This document shows, piece by piece, positions 8,577 to 16,404 of a stretch of DNA of 64,000 bases. Origin of the DNA: Niallia nealsonii. Lineage in GTDB: Bacteria; Bacillota; Bacilli; Bacillales; Cytobacillaceae. The notes beneath the pieces were generated by a model. It worked only from the letters and a program-made list of their open reading frames with translations. It was not told the origin of the DNA and ran no database searches. Position numbers and translations under genes: made by a program. Location: assembly GCF_002835805.1 (NCBI RefSeq), contig NZ_PISE01000011.1, forward strand, positions 186,001-250,000, written 5' to 3'. The first letter of the stretch is position 1. Every line of letters begins with the position of its first letter.

Positions 8577-9005
8577 ATGATGACAGTAAGATTAATACCG
8601 TACTTAGTAATGGATGGAAATGCTAAAGAAGCGATCCAATTTTATGAAAAAGCATTAAATGCACAAGTTCTCTTCTCTCAATCTTTTGGAGAAATGCCTG
8701 AGAACCCAGAGTTTCCCTTGCCAGAAGAGGCAAAGGAACGCGTCTCACACGCAACAATAAAAGTTGGTGAAACGGAACTTATGCTTTCTGATACGTTCCC
8801 TGGCCAGCCGCATCAGAGTGGAAACCAAGTGACCATTTGCATTACAACAGATGATGCAGACAAATCGAAACAAATGTTTGATGCACTGCAGCAAGAAGGC
8901 CAAGTAGGCATGCCGCTGCAAGAAACTTTTTTCAGCCCCGCATACGGCAGTGTAACAGATAAATTCGGAGTTAATTTCCAAGTATTCACAGAAGGCAAAC
9001 AATAA
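8577..9005 (+). CDS. VOC (PhnB/glyoxalase-like) family protein
   Basis: The product of about 142 residues has the paired beta-alpha-beta-beta-beta modules of the vicinal oxygen chelate fold: MTVRLIPYLVMDGNAKEAIQFYEKALNA in the first half, and an SGNQVTICITTDDADKSKQMFDAL to YGSVTDKFGVNFQVF second half typical of PhnB-like proteins. These are often called PhnB or 3-demethylubiquinone methyltransferase-like, but their true reactions are usually unknown. AGGAG ends at 8570, so the ATG at 8571 is too close. The ATG at 8577 (6 nt) or 8580 (9 nt) is the likelier start. It is monocistronic and ends at a hairpin shared with the convergent gene. Confidence 0.85.
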   Translation: MMTVRLIPYLVMDGNAKEAIQFYEKALNAQVLFSQSFGEMPENPEFPLPEEAKERVSHATIKVGETELMLSDTFPGQPHQSGNQVTICITTDDADKSKQMFDALQQEGQVGMPLQETFFSPAYGSVTDKFGVNFQVFTEGKQ

Positions 9006-9043
9006 TTGCGTTTATTTTTGCGCCATACGTTTTAACATAAAAA

Positions 9044-9104
9044 AGGCGCCTGTCCCCCATTGCTTTCAAGCATTACCACTTTGGGAGTCAGGCACTTTTT
9101 AATC
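9044..9104. terminator. Bidirectional terminator of the GTGCCTGAC repeat type
   Basis: GGCGCCTGTCCCCCATTG pairs with the CACTTTGGGAGTCAGGCAC side over a loop of about 15 nt, with T-runs on both strands. It separates the convergent VOC and isomerase genes. The CAGGCAC/GTGCCTG motif recurs near 14773, 38750, 39045 and 40410. Confidence 0.7.
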
Positions 9105-9123
9105 ATTTTACTAGCTGCATGCA

Positions 9124-9954
9124 TCATTTTACTTCTATTTTTACGTTATCCCACAATTTTAATGTTTCTAAGGATTTTTTATAATATTCTGTAATAACTT
9201 GCAAATAATTCTCTCCCTTTATTGGAGTAAATGGATTAGGCCCCTCTGCCGTCATTTCCATAATGATTGGTCCTTTATAATTGATCTCATGCAACGTTTC
9301 TACTTGTTCTTTTATATTTGCATGACCATTTCCAATTGCTTGACGATTAGAATCTCCCACGTGATAGACACCCAATTTATTCCCGGCTGTTCTTAACGCC
9401 TTCATCGGGTCGGACTCCTCTATGTTCATATGATAAGAATCTAAAAGAACCAATAAATTTGGACTGCCTACTTCTTCAATTAGGGCTAAAGCTTCTTGAT
9501 TTGTGACAATTTGATGGTTTTCATAACGATTCAATACTTCATAAACTACTTCTATATTCAAAAAATCAGCTTTATCCATTACCACTTTTGTGCTTTCTAC
9601 AAGCAGCTGCCAATCCTTCTCAAGATCTCCACACCCAACCGTTTTCCCCACATCTCCATGCAGACAAATTCTTTTCGCACCTGCTTCTTCAGCCCAGCTT
9701 AATAAGTCTAAAAAGTACTGTACTGCCTTTCCTCTTACATTTTCATCAGTACTTGAAATATCCACATTACCAGGGGTTACAGAAAGAATCTTTAAATTGC
9801 AGGCACTCAATAATGCTGCAATGTCCGTTGGATTTTGAGTGAGATCACCTTGAATTTCTACACCATCTACACCAATATCTTTTGCTGTCTTACATTTTTC
9901 TTCAAATGAAATGTCTCCAAAAGTCCAAAGGCACAGTCCAAAATCTCTATTCAT
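9124..9954 (-). CDS. Sugar phosphate isomerase/epimerase (xylose isomerase-like TIM barrel)
   Basis: This 276-residue single-domain TIM barrel belongs to the AP endonuclease 2/xylose-isomerase-like family. Metal and substrate residues are suggested by DGVEIQGD, KRICLHGDVGK, IEVVYEVLNRYENH, LLVLLDSYHMNIEE, VYHVGDSNRQAIGNGHANI and PIIMEMTAEGPNPF. Relatives include IolE, IolH, IolI and hydroxypyruvate or tagatose epimerases. Next to an IolG-like dehydrogenase, a sugar porter and an iolE-like remnant, a role in inositol or related polyol breakdown (IolI/IolH-like inosose isomerase) is plausible. Its AGGGAGAGG ribosome binding site overlaps the 3' end of the remnant immediately upstream. Confidence 0.85.
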   Translation of the reverse strand: MNRDFGLCLWTFGDISFEEKCKTAKDIGVDGVEIQGDLTQNPTDIAALLSACNLKILSVTPGNVDISSTDENVRGKAVQYFLDLLSWAEEAGAKRICLHGDVGKTVGCGDLEKDWQLLVESTKVVMDKADFLNIEVVYEVLNRYENHQIVTNQEALALIEEVGSPNLLVLLDSYHMNIEESDPMKALRTAGNKLGVYHVGDSNRQAIGNGHANIKEQVETLHEINYKGPIIMEMTAEGPNPFTPIKGENYLQVITEYYKKSLETLKLWDNVKIEVK

Positions 9955-9955
9955 C

Positions 9956-10327
9956 TTAATTCCTCTCCCTCTCTTTAAACTTAGCTATAATTTCTTGATA
10001 AAGCTTCTTTCCCTCGTTATTTCTCCTAGCTTATTTAATAGTTTTTTTCCTTCTTCATCTTTTTCAATTGATTTATAATCACCAAGCATAAATTGATTAG
10101 ATGCAAACAAGCAATAGGTTAATTCATAAACATTTCTTCTAAAAAAATCCAACCTTTATATGAATTCGCTTCCATTTTTCAATAAGAAAACGAACAAAGA
10201 GGCATACTAAACCATTTATTTCACTAATTCCTAGCTCACATGCATTCTCTCAACCAAAAGCAGTTATATCATTATTGTTTCAATCAATTGGAAAGATCCC
10301 TAAATGTACTTTCCCTTTAGCAAACAT
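9956..10327 (-). pseudogene. iolE-like pseudogene remnant with an unidentified C-terminal fragment
   Basis: A ribosome binding site (GAGGAGAG) and ATG at 10325-10327 open a frame reading MFAKGKVHLGIFPID(stop)NNNDITAFG(stop)ENACELGISE. This resembles the N-terminus of inosose dehydratase IolE (LGIAPIAWTNDDMPELGxEN type), with Trp and another codon turned into stops. Further down, in another frame, VYELTYCLFASNQFMLGDYKSIEKDEEGKKLLNKLGEITRE and, after one more shift, KKLYQEIIAKFKERERN with TAA at 9956-9958 form the 3' end of a protein I do not recognise. At least two stops and two frameshifts show that this gene, or a fusion of two remnants, is dead. Confidence 0.65.
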
Positions 10328-10337
10328 CCTTCTCTCC
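10328..10337 (-). other. Junction between MFS gene and iolE-like remnant
   Basis: The remnant's ribosome binding site (GAGGAGAG) overlaps the MFS stop region, so both once belonged to one operon. Confidence 0.5.
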
Positions 10338-11702
10338 TCAGTTATTCATGTGCAACTTCTGATTATTGGTGATAGGTTTTTTTAATGTTATTTCTGCTTC
10401 AATTTCTTCTAATGTCTTTCCTTTCGTTTCTGGCACATATTTATAGACAAATATAAATGCTGCTATACCAACCGTTCCGTAAATAAGGAATAGTAAACTA
10501 GATCCTATACTATTTAGTAATATAGGAAAAGATAAGGAGACAGCTATATTAGCTAACCATAAACAAGTACTTGCAACCCCCATAGCCGTGCCTCTTATTC
10601 TTAAAGGGAATATTTCTGCAAGAACCACCCAAACAACCATTCCCCAACTCGCTGAATATGCTACCATAAATAAGCATAAACAAGCTAATAATAGCCAACC
10701 TGGTGATTGAAAAAACGATGTACTAATTCCCAATATCCCTAATGCTAATGTCATTCCCACATTTCCCATCAGCATTAATTTTCTGCGACCGATTTTATCA
10801 ACCAATACAGTTCCAATGATAGTAAATACTAAATTTATTATGCCTATACCAATGGTTCCAGCAATCGCACTTGATGCCCCAAATCCAGAATCCAATAAAA
10901 TGGTAGGTGTATAATAAATAATGGTATTTGTTCCTATTATTTGCTGAAAAACTGCTAAGCCAATTCCAATCAGCAAAACTGGCAGCATCAAAGGAGAAAA
11001 TAATTCAGAAAGAGGCACTTTTCCCACTGATTTTAATGCTTTTATACTCTCAATCTCTGACTCAATTTTATTAGACTCTCTCGTTAAGCCAAGTACCTTT
11101 CGAGCTTCTTCTTCTCTGTTATTTTGCAACAGCCACCGTGGACTCTCCGGCATAAAAAACATACCTATCATTAAAAGAAGGGAAGGAATAATTGCTAATA
11201 ATAGCATCCAATCCCAGCGACCTGAGGAGGAAAAAGCATAATTGACAATATACGCCGAAAGAATACCTATTGCATTCATTACTGTGTTTAATGAAGCAAC
11301 TCTCCCACGAATGGCGGCTGGTGCCATTTCTGACAAATATAGCGGCACTAATGCTGAAGCTCCACCTACCGCAACACCTAACACTATCCTAAAAAAGATT
11401 AATATACTTACATTTGGTGCAAGCCCTGTTCCAATAGCACCAATCGAAAAAAGAAGCCCGAGCCAAATAATCGCTTTTTTTCTTCCAATACGGTCAGCGA
11501 AATTCCCACAAAATGCGGCTCCAATTAATGCTCCTATCAGTACCCCACTAACTACTATCCCTTCCATTAAAGGGGTTAAGCCTAAATCTTCTCTTATAAA
11601 AAGCAAAGCTCCAGAAATTACACCTGTATCATAGCCAAAAAGCAAACCACCCAAAGCTCCAAAGAAATAAATTAAACTAATATATGCCTTTTTTGACTTC
11701 AC
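10338..11702 (-). CDS. MFS sugar porter (IolT/CsbC/AraE-like)
   Basis: The 454-residue protein has twelve membrane segments and all sugar-porter signatures: GGLLFGYDTGVISGAL in TM1, the cytoplasmic loop motif NFADRIGRKK, RIVLGVAVGGASALVPLYLSEMAP, PESPRWL after TM6, QQIIGTNTIIYYTPTIL in TM7, DKIGRRKLM and the final VPETKGKTLEEIE. It should import a monosaccharide or inositol with H+. The gene starts at GTG, set by AGGAGG 8 nt upstream. Between it and the upstream LacI gene is a large perfect inverted repeat that may regulate it. Substrate is inferred from context only. Confidence 0.93.
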   Translation of the reverse strand: MKSKKAYISLIYFFGALGGLLFGYDTGVISGALLFIREDLGLTPLMEGIVVSGVLIGALIGAAFCGNFADRIGRKKAIIWLGLLFSIGAIGTGLAPNVSILIFFRIVLGVAVGGASALVPLYLSEMAPAAIRGRVASLNTVMNAIGILSAYIVNYAFSSSGRWDWMLLLAIIPSLLLMIGMFFMPESPRWLLQNNREEEARKVLGLTRESNKIESEIESIKALKSVGKVPLSELFSPLMLPVLLIGIGLAVFQQIIGTNTIIYYTPTILLDSGFGASSAIAGTIGIGIINLVFTIIGTVLVDKIGRRKLMLMGNVGMTLALGILGISTSFFQSPGWLLLACLCLFMVAYSASWGMVVWVVLAEIFPLRIRGTAMGVASTCLWLANIAVSLSFPILLNSIGSSLLFLIYGTVGIAAFIFVYKYVPETKGKTLEEIEAEITLKKPITNNQKLHMNN

Positions 11703-11748
11703 AGATAGAACCTCCTACTGATCTTTTTTATAAAAATTAAAACAATAG

Positions 11749-11794
11749 GAGATAACAAAACTTTTGTTGTTTTAATTTAGAATTTTGTTATCTC
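11749..11794. promoter_or_regulatory. 12-bp perfect inverted repeat between lacI-type and MFS genes
   Basis: GAGATAACAAAA (11749-11760) and TTTTGTTATCTC (11783-11794) form a perfect dyad with a 22-nt spacer, just upstream of the MFS ribosome binding site. On the minus strand it could act as an operator or an attenuator-type hairpin. There is no following T-run clear enough to call it a terminator. Confidence 0.5.
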
Positions 11795-11860
11795 AATCTC
11801 CCTAAGATCCTCGCAGGGGCATTTCAATAAAAGCAATATTCACTTTTTTTCATCGTGATG

Positions 11861-12877
11861 TTATTTGCTAAAAGGTAAAGTAGATTCACGAATAATTAAT
11901 AATGGAGACAATATCACACGTTGCATGACCTTATTTTTCCCCTCTTTATTATTAGTGATCTCCTTTACAAGCAGCTCGATTGCTTTGGCTCCCATTTCTT
12001 CTACAGGCTGTGCAATAGTTGTTAATTGAGGATTGCTGAGCTTCGCTAATATACTATTATCAAATCCAACTAAAGATAATTGATTTGGTACTTGAATGTC
12101 TAGTATTCTTGCAGCCTGCAGTACGCCAAAAGCAAGCAGTTCTGTAGAAACAAAAATCGCTGTAGGCCTCTCTTCCACATTTTCCAATACCTTTAAACAT
12201 AATTGTTTGCTATCTTCTAAATCAAGTGAACTATAAGAGACTGACTTTTCATCAAAAGGGATTCCAGAGACTTGTAAGCCTTCTTTAAACCCGTTGACAC
12301 GTTGTTTTATAGTTGGATTGTTTAGATTTTCAGCAATCATAAATATTTTTTTATGCCCTAAGTTGGATAAATGAACTGCAGCTTCATATCCTCCTTGAAA
12401 ATCATCTACCAATACGGCATGAACTGGCAAAAAAGGAACTTCACGAGAAAGCATAACAACCGGCATATCACTTTCTATCAATTCTTGAATGGCACGATTA
12501 TTCTGCAAACCTGTAGCAACAATCATTCCATCCACATATTTTTGTTTCAGCATGGAAATATACTCTTCTTCTTTTGTAAAATCATTATCTGTACTGCAAA
12601 TCATGACGTTAAACCCTTTTTTGCGGCCATTATCTTCAATTACTCTTGTAATTTCAGCCATAAACGGATTAGAAACATCTGGAATTAACAAACCAATTGT
12701 TTTCATCGCTTTTTTTGCCGAAGAAACAAGACTTGGCTGATAGTTTAATTCCTCAATCACATCCCAAACTCGTTTTTTTGTCTTTTCACTGATGCTGCCT
12801 GTCCCGTTCAATACTTTAGATACAGTAGAAATAGATACATTTGCTTTACTTGCAACATCGTATATGGTTGGTTTCAT
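11861..12877 (-). CDS. LacI family transcriptional regulator
   Basis: The 338-residue protein begins with the LacI helix-turn-helix and hinge (TIYDVASKANVSISTVSKVLNG, then YQPSLVSSAKKAMKTIGLLIPDVSNPF). A periplasmic-binding-protein-like effector domain follows, with MSREVPFLPVHAVLVDDFQGGYEAAVHLSNLGHKKIF and LSLVGFDNSILAKLSNPQLTTIAQPVEEMG, the standard CcpA/RbsR-type C-terminal landmarks. It lies between the sugar porter and the IolG-like dehydrogenase on the same strand and most likely represses the cluster. Palindromic sites upstream of the dehydrogenase gene are candidate operators. Confidence 0.93.
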   Translation of the reverse strand: MKPTIYDVASKANVSISTVSKVLNGTGSISEKTKKRVWDVIEELNYQPSLVSSAKKAMKTIGLLIPDVSNPFMAEITRVIEDNGRKKGFNVMICSTDNDFTKEEEYISMLKQKYVDGMIVATGLQNNRAIQELIESDMPVVMLSREVPFLPVHAVLVDDFQGGYEAAVHLSNLGHKKIFMIAENLNNPTIKQRVNGFKEGLQVSGIPFDEKSVSYSSLDLEDSKQLCLKVLENVEERPTAIFVSTELLAFGVLQAARILDIQVPNQLSLVGFDNSILAKLSNPQLTTIAQPVEEMGAKAIELLVKEITNNKEGKNKVMQRVILSPLLIIRESTLPFSK

Positions 12878-13010
12878 CGTAAATCACCTTTTTCTGCAAT
12901 TTATATCCTAAGTATAAACGAATACAAAAAGAGTATCAGTAAAAAGGTGATTTATCTAATCAGACTGACGAGTTAGCAAAATGACTTTGTCTACACTCTG
13001 ATCTAATGCT

Positions 13011-14036
13011 TCACACTAAATGAAGAACGCCATCTTTTACTTTAACAGGTCGATTCGTTTTATAAGATTCAATACTTGCTAATGCTATTAACAGGGCAGC
13101 CCTTGCATCTTCCCCTGTAGCATATGTAGGTTTATCATTTAAAACGGAATCTACAAATGAAGTTAATTCCTCTATATACGCATCATAAAGCAAATCTTGA
13201 TCATAACGACAAGTATCCATACTGATTCCTGTCTTTGTATATCTAATCATATTTGATTCACGAACATCCCCTACTTGCAGCATGCCTTCAGATCCAAAGA
13301 TTTCTCCACGAACATCATAGCCATATACAGCTTGAAAATTGGCTTCAGCAGTTGCAATTGCCCCATTATCAAACTTAATCGTTACTACTGCCGTATCAAG
13401 AAATCCCTTTTCTTTAAAATCCGGTCTTACTAAAGCATCAGCTGCAGCAAAAACCTCTACCGGCTTGGCATGAGGATTGAAATATAATAAAGCATCAAAA
13501 TCATGTATAAGCGTTTCCAAAAAAATATTCCACTGAGGAATAGGTGATGGATCTCCTAATTTTGGATCTCTAGTAAGAGAACGCAATAACTGAGGAGTAC
13601 CAATTGATCCTGCCACTATTTCATCATGTGCTTTTCTAAACCCTTTTGCAAAACGACGGTTAAATCCCACTTGTAATGGTACATTCATTTCCTTGACCAC
13701 TTGAAGAACTTCATCAGCTTCTTCTAATGTAACTGCCATTGGTTTTTCACAAAATACAGCTTTTCCATTTTTAGCCGCTGCAATCACATTATTAGCATGT
13801 GTTTTTGCTGGAGATGCGATGATTACTGCATCTATATTTGGATCTTCCATCATCTCACCCGAATTAATATATGTTTTTATCGTTAGTCCTAATTTTTCTG
13901 CCAATTTTTCTGCAGCTCCTGGAAATGGATCTGCTATAGCACATAAACTAGCATTTGGTATTCTTTTTGCTATAGTCTCCCCATGAAATGCCCCCATACG
14001 CCCTGCACCTAGTAGTCCAACCTTTAATTGTTTCAT
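13011..14036 (-). CDS. iolG: Inositol 2-dehydrogenase-like Gfo/Idh/MocA oxidoreductase
   Basis: The 341-residue enzyme has an N-terminal Rossmann fold (VGLLGAGRMGAFHGETI), the EKPMAVTLEEAD motif with the catalytic Lys, FNRRFAKGFRKAHDEI, and the HDFDALLYF motif carrying the active-site Asp/His pair. This is the pattern of NAD-dependent myo- or scyllo-inositol 2-dehydrogenases, which make inosose. Other sugar dehydrogenases of the family share these features, so the substrate is an inference from the neighbouring isomerase, porter and iolE-like remnant. TAAGGAGGGA precedes the ATG. It is the first gene of the leftward cluster and has a complex promoter region with paired palindromes. Confidence 0.8.
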   Translation of the reverse strand: MKQLKVGLLGAGRMGAFHGETIAKRIPNASLCAIADPFPGAAEKLAEKLGLTIKTYINSGEMMEDPNIDAVIIASPAKTHANNVIAAAKNGKAVFCEKPMAVTLEEADEVLQVVKEMNVPLQVGFNRRFAKGFRKAHDEIVAGSIGTPQLLRSLTRDPKLGDPSPIPQWNIFLETLIHDFDALLYFNPHAKPVEVFAAADALVRPDFKEKGFLDTAVVTIKFDNGAIATAEANFQAVYGYDVRGEIFGSEGMLQVGDVRESNMIRYTKTGISMDTCRYDQDLLYDAYIEELTSFVDSVLNDKPTYATGEDARAALLIALASIESYKTNRPVKVKDGVLHLV

Positions 14037-14055
14037 CTAATCCCTCCTTATTATT

Positions 14056-14161
14056 ATAAAGAAAGACTTTCCTTATTTTTTTATAAAAAATCCTTTTATA
14101 AAACGGATTTTTTATAAAAATATCAGTATATTCATATATAATTAGGAAAGTTCTTTCCTTA
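14056..14161. promoter_or_regulatory. Two operator-like palindromes flanking a 14-bp hairpin upstream of the IolG-like gene
   Basis: The site GAAAGACTTTC (about 14061-14071) and the palindrome AGGAAAGTTCTTTCCT (14144-14159) share a GAAAG/CTTTC core and lie about 85 bp apart. Between them TTTATAAAAAATCC (14080-14093) and GGATTTTTTATAAA (14105-14118) make a perfect 14-bp dyad. The layout fits looping repression by the LacI-type regulator. The rest of 14162-14485 holds nothing I can identify. Confidence 0.5.
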
Positions 14162-14485
14162 ACTTATTTTGATTGTAATCCCTTTCAAAATATCTGTCAA
14201 TCTATTTTCTAACTTTTTAAAAAAATCCTCTCCTCTAATTTCTCCCAGATTAAACTACATTCGATTGAACAAGCAGAACTCTAGATAAACTAGAAGAAAG
14301 CAAAACGAGGAGAACTAGATAGAAAAAAGATGAAAAACAAAAAAGACCTGGAAATCGGAAAGTATTTTTCACGAAAACCAAGTCTAAATTAGAAATGTTT
14401 ATTTTTCAAAAAATTCCTAAGCCAAATTACATGAAAGCATTCGGCTCTCGTGGCAAGCACTATTATTCATCAAAAGCCATTTCTC

Positions 14486-14620
14486 TTAATCTGTATCTGT
14501 TTTATCATTCTGATCTTTATTGCGTTTATTTCCTTTGCTGTTATCTCCGCTTACGCTCACAGATTGATTTCCTTTTGGAGAACTTTGGTTTTTGCTGCCT
14601 GAATTAAATTTCTTTGTCAT
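14486..14620 (-). CDS. Small basic Ser/Asn/Lys-rich protein, 44 aa
   Basis: A short ORF with an AAGGGGTG ribosome binding site encodes MTKKFNSGSKNQSSPKGNQS followed by VSVSGDNSKGNKRNKDQNDKTDTD. Its extreme hydrophilicity and Lys/Asn/Ser bias resemble minor small acid-soluble spore proteins and other tiny spore-associated proteins of Bacillus. No specific family can be claimed. A longer ORF on the opposite strand over the same bases looks like a shadow. Confidence 0.5.
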   Translation of the reverse strand: MTKKFNSGSKNQSSPKGNQSVSVSGDNSKGNKRNKDQNDKTDTD

Positions 14621-14812
14621 CACCTAACACCCCTTTCTTTCAGCTTTCTTATTTTCTCCTGGTTGATTCCAAATTATGTTTTGAATTCATAAGGCAGCCT
14701 TTATAGTTCTCCTAAAGAATCCTAATACTTATTGCATAAAAGGACTATTGGATTGGGGGTCAGGCACACTTATGCCAATTCATCTAATATACAATAAATA
14801 ATTTCTCTAATA

Positions 14813-15961
14813 TTAGTTATTTAATGAGATATATCCTGTCTTTTCCACAATCTCTTGTCCTTGCTCAGATTGAATCCATTTAATGAATTCTTCTATATGG
14901 GGATTATCACTCCCTGCAGTAATAGCATAAAACTCCGCTACAATAGGATAAATTTCATTTTGAATATTCTCTTTTGTCGGAAGTACACCCTCTACAGCAA
15001 TATTTTTAATTTTCCCGTTTTGTACCATTTCCTCTGAAAACTTCCTAAAAGAAAAGCCAATTGCATTTGTTTTATTTCTATAATTAGTCGTTTCGGTAAT
15101 AATACCTCCCATCCCAGTTACAATATCTTCAGAAGGGGGATTCATTAGAGGAATGCCATCCATTAAGCGAATTAAAGCAGATTGACTTCCACTTTCTTCT
15201 GGCCGTTGAAAGGCTCTTATTTTTTCATCATTCCCCCCTACTTCCTTCCAGTTTTTGATTTGGCCAGAATAAATTCCTTGAATCTGTTTTATGGACAGCT
15301 TCTTTACTCGATTTTTATCATGAACAAAAAAGACAAAAGCCTCTCTCCCAATCGGAGTCAACTTCAATTCTACGCCCTGCTCTTTGGCACTCTTCATCTG
15401 ATTTTCCGAGGGATGTGCCATAAATACAATATCTGCATCTCCATTTACTAAACGGTCAAATGCAGTGCTTGTTTGGCTTGAAACAACCTGACTTTCCTCT
15501 AACGGATAATTTTGTTTCGGATAAACAGCCTGAACAAAAGCCGAATAAACAGGATATAAAGCAGTGGCCCCATCTAACATAGGAAGATTTTCTTTAATCT
15601 TATAAGTAGAATTATCCTCTAATGACACAGCTTTTGTATTTTTCGCAAACGGACGATACTCAGACAAATCCACATCTTGATTACTTACCACTTCAAGACT
15701 CTTCAAATAAGCTTGATACCCCTCGTAGGAAATAATCAAAACAGCAGAGACTGAGAAAAAAACAATCGCACTAATCCTTGGCATTTTCTTCTTCAACTGA
15801 CCATAGATTGCGAGAAGGATTAAAATAATCAATCCAATTGTTATAGCTAGAACCATCGGAACATAAAACTCAGCATTCCTCGATAGCGATGCGATAATAG
15901 TAGCAATAAAGCCAGCGAAACCAACTATAACAACTGTCAGAATTGCTCCAAAACTTTTCAT
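14813..15961 (-). CDS. Membrane-anchored PstS-like substrate-binding protein
   Basis: This 382-residue protein starts with three transmembrane segments (about residues 4-27, 32-54 and 63-83), which would place the rest outside the cell. It is followed by a PstS/PBP-II fold: LDGATALYPVYSAFVQAVYP, VNGDADIVFMAHPSENQM, PIGREAFVFFVHDKNRV, LSIKQIQGIYSGQIKNWKEVGG and an RPEESGSQSALIRLM ligand loop. PstS proteins bind phosphate and feed PstCAB, but no pst permease or ATPase gene is near and the anchor replaces the usual lipobox. A sensory or binding role independent of a transporter is an inference. Confidence 0.85.
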   Translation of the reverse strand: MKSFGAILTVVIVGFAGFIATIIASLSRNAEFYVPMVLAITIGLIILILLAIYGQLKKKMPRISAIVFFSVSAVLIISYEGYQAYLKSLEVVSNQDVDLSEYRPFAKNTKAVSLEDNSTYKIKENLPMLDGATALYPVYSAFVQAVYPKQNYPLEESQVVSSQTSTAFDRLVNGDADIVFMAHPSENQMKSAKEQGVELKLTPIGREAFVFFVHDKNRVKKLSIKQIQGIYSGQIKNWKEVGGNDEKIRAFQRPEESGSQSALIRLMDGIPLMNPPSEDIVTGMGGIITETTNYRNKTNAIGFSFRKFSEEMVQNGKIKNIAVEGVLPTKENIQNEIYPIVAEFYAITAGSDNPHIEEFIKWIQSEQGQEIVEKTGYISLNN

Positions 15962-16404
15962 CTTTTCTTTTCCCCCTAAAACTAACGTATTTATTAATAT
16001 GTATCTATCTTATTTTAAATCCTGCTAATTCTCCTTCCTTGTCATCTTACATAATAGAATGCATTAAATAATAACAATCTTAAAAAAAGTGTATTTTTAC
16101 ACTATTATAATATATTTACTCTAATATAAAAAGACTTTTTTGATTCCTTATTTATAAAGATAATCAGGCATGTGAAAGATTAAGATGTATATCCCCATAA
16201 TCTTAATAAAAACAAAAAACCTCCTGCCAATGTTTTAAAGCATTGGTAGAAGGCTTCCTAGATTTATTCCCATTAAATAATATCCAAGTAAATATCTTTT
16301 TCTAAAAAATAATTCCTGTTAATAGATATGGGGGCAACTACTTCTTTATAGTTCAAATCGCTTCTTTAATTAGCTTGTCCCCATTAATGATTCTTTTCAT
16401 TTTA
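15962..16404. other. Intergenic region, AT-rich, one terminator
   Basis: No gene is apparent in these 443 bases. They contain the promoter side of the PstS-like gene and, at 16209-16257, the terminator listed separately. Confidence 0.5.
16209..16257 (-). terminator. Rho-independent terminator of the ABC exporter gene
   Basis: On the minus strand CCTTCTACCAATG pairs with CATTGGCAGGAGG around a short loop and is followed by TTTTTTGTTTTT. It lies about 150 bp after the stop codon of the exporter gene. Confidence 0.8.

Noticed and set aside
9588-9842. Plus-strand ORFs within the isomerase gene
   Set aside because: Overlapping, Ser/Pro/His-rich shadows of a well-supported minus-strand gene.
14395-14607. 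70-aa plus-strand ORF
   Set aside because: It is the shadow of the 44-aa minus-strand ORF, which has a good ribosome binding site; this one has none.
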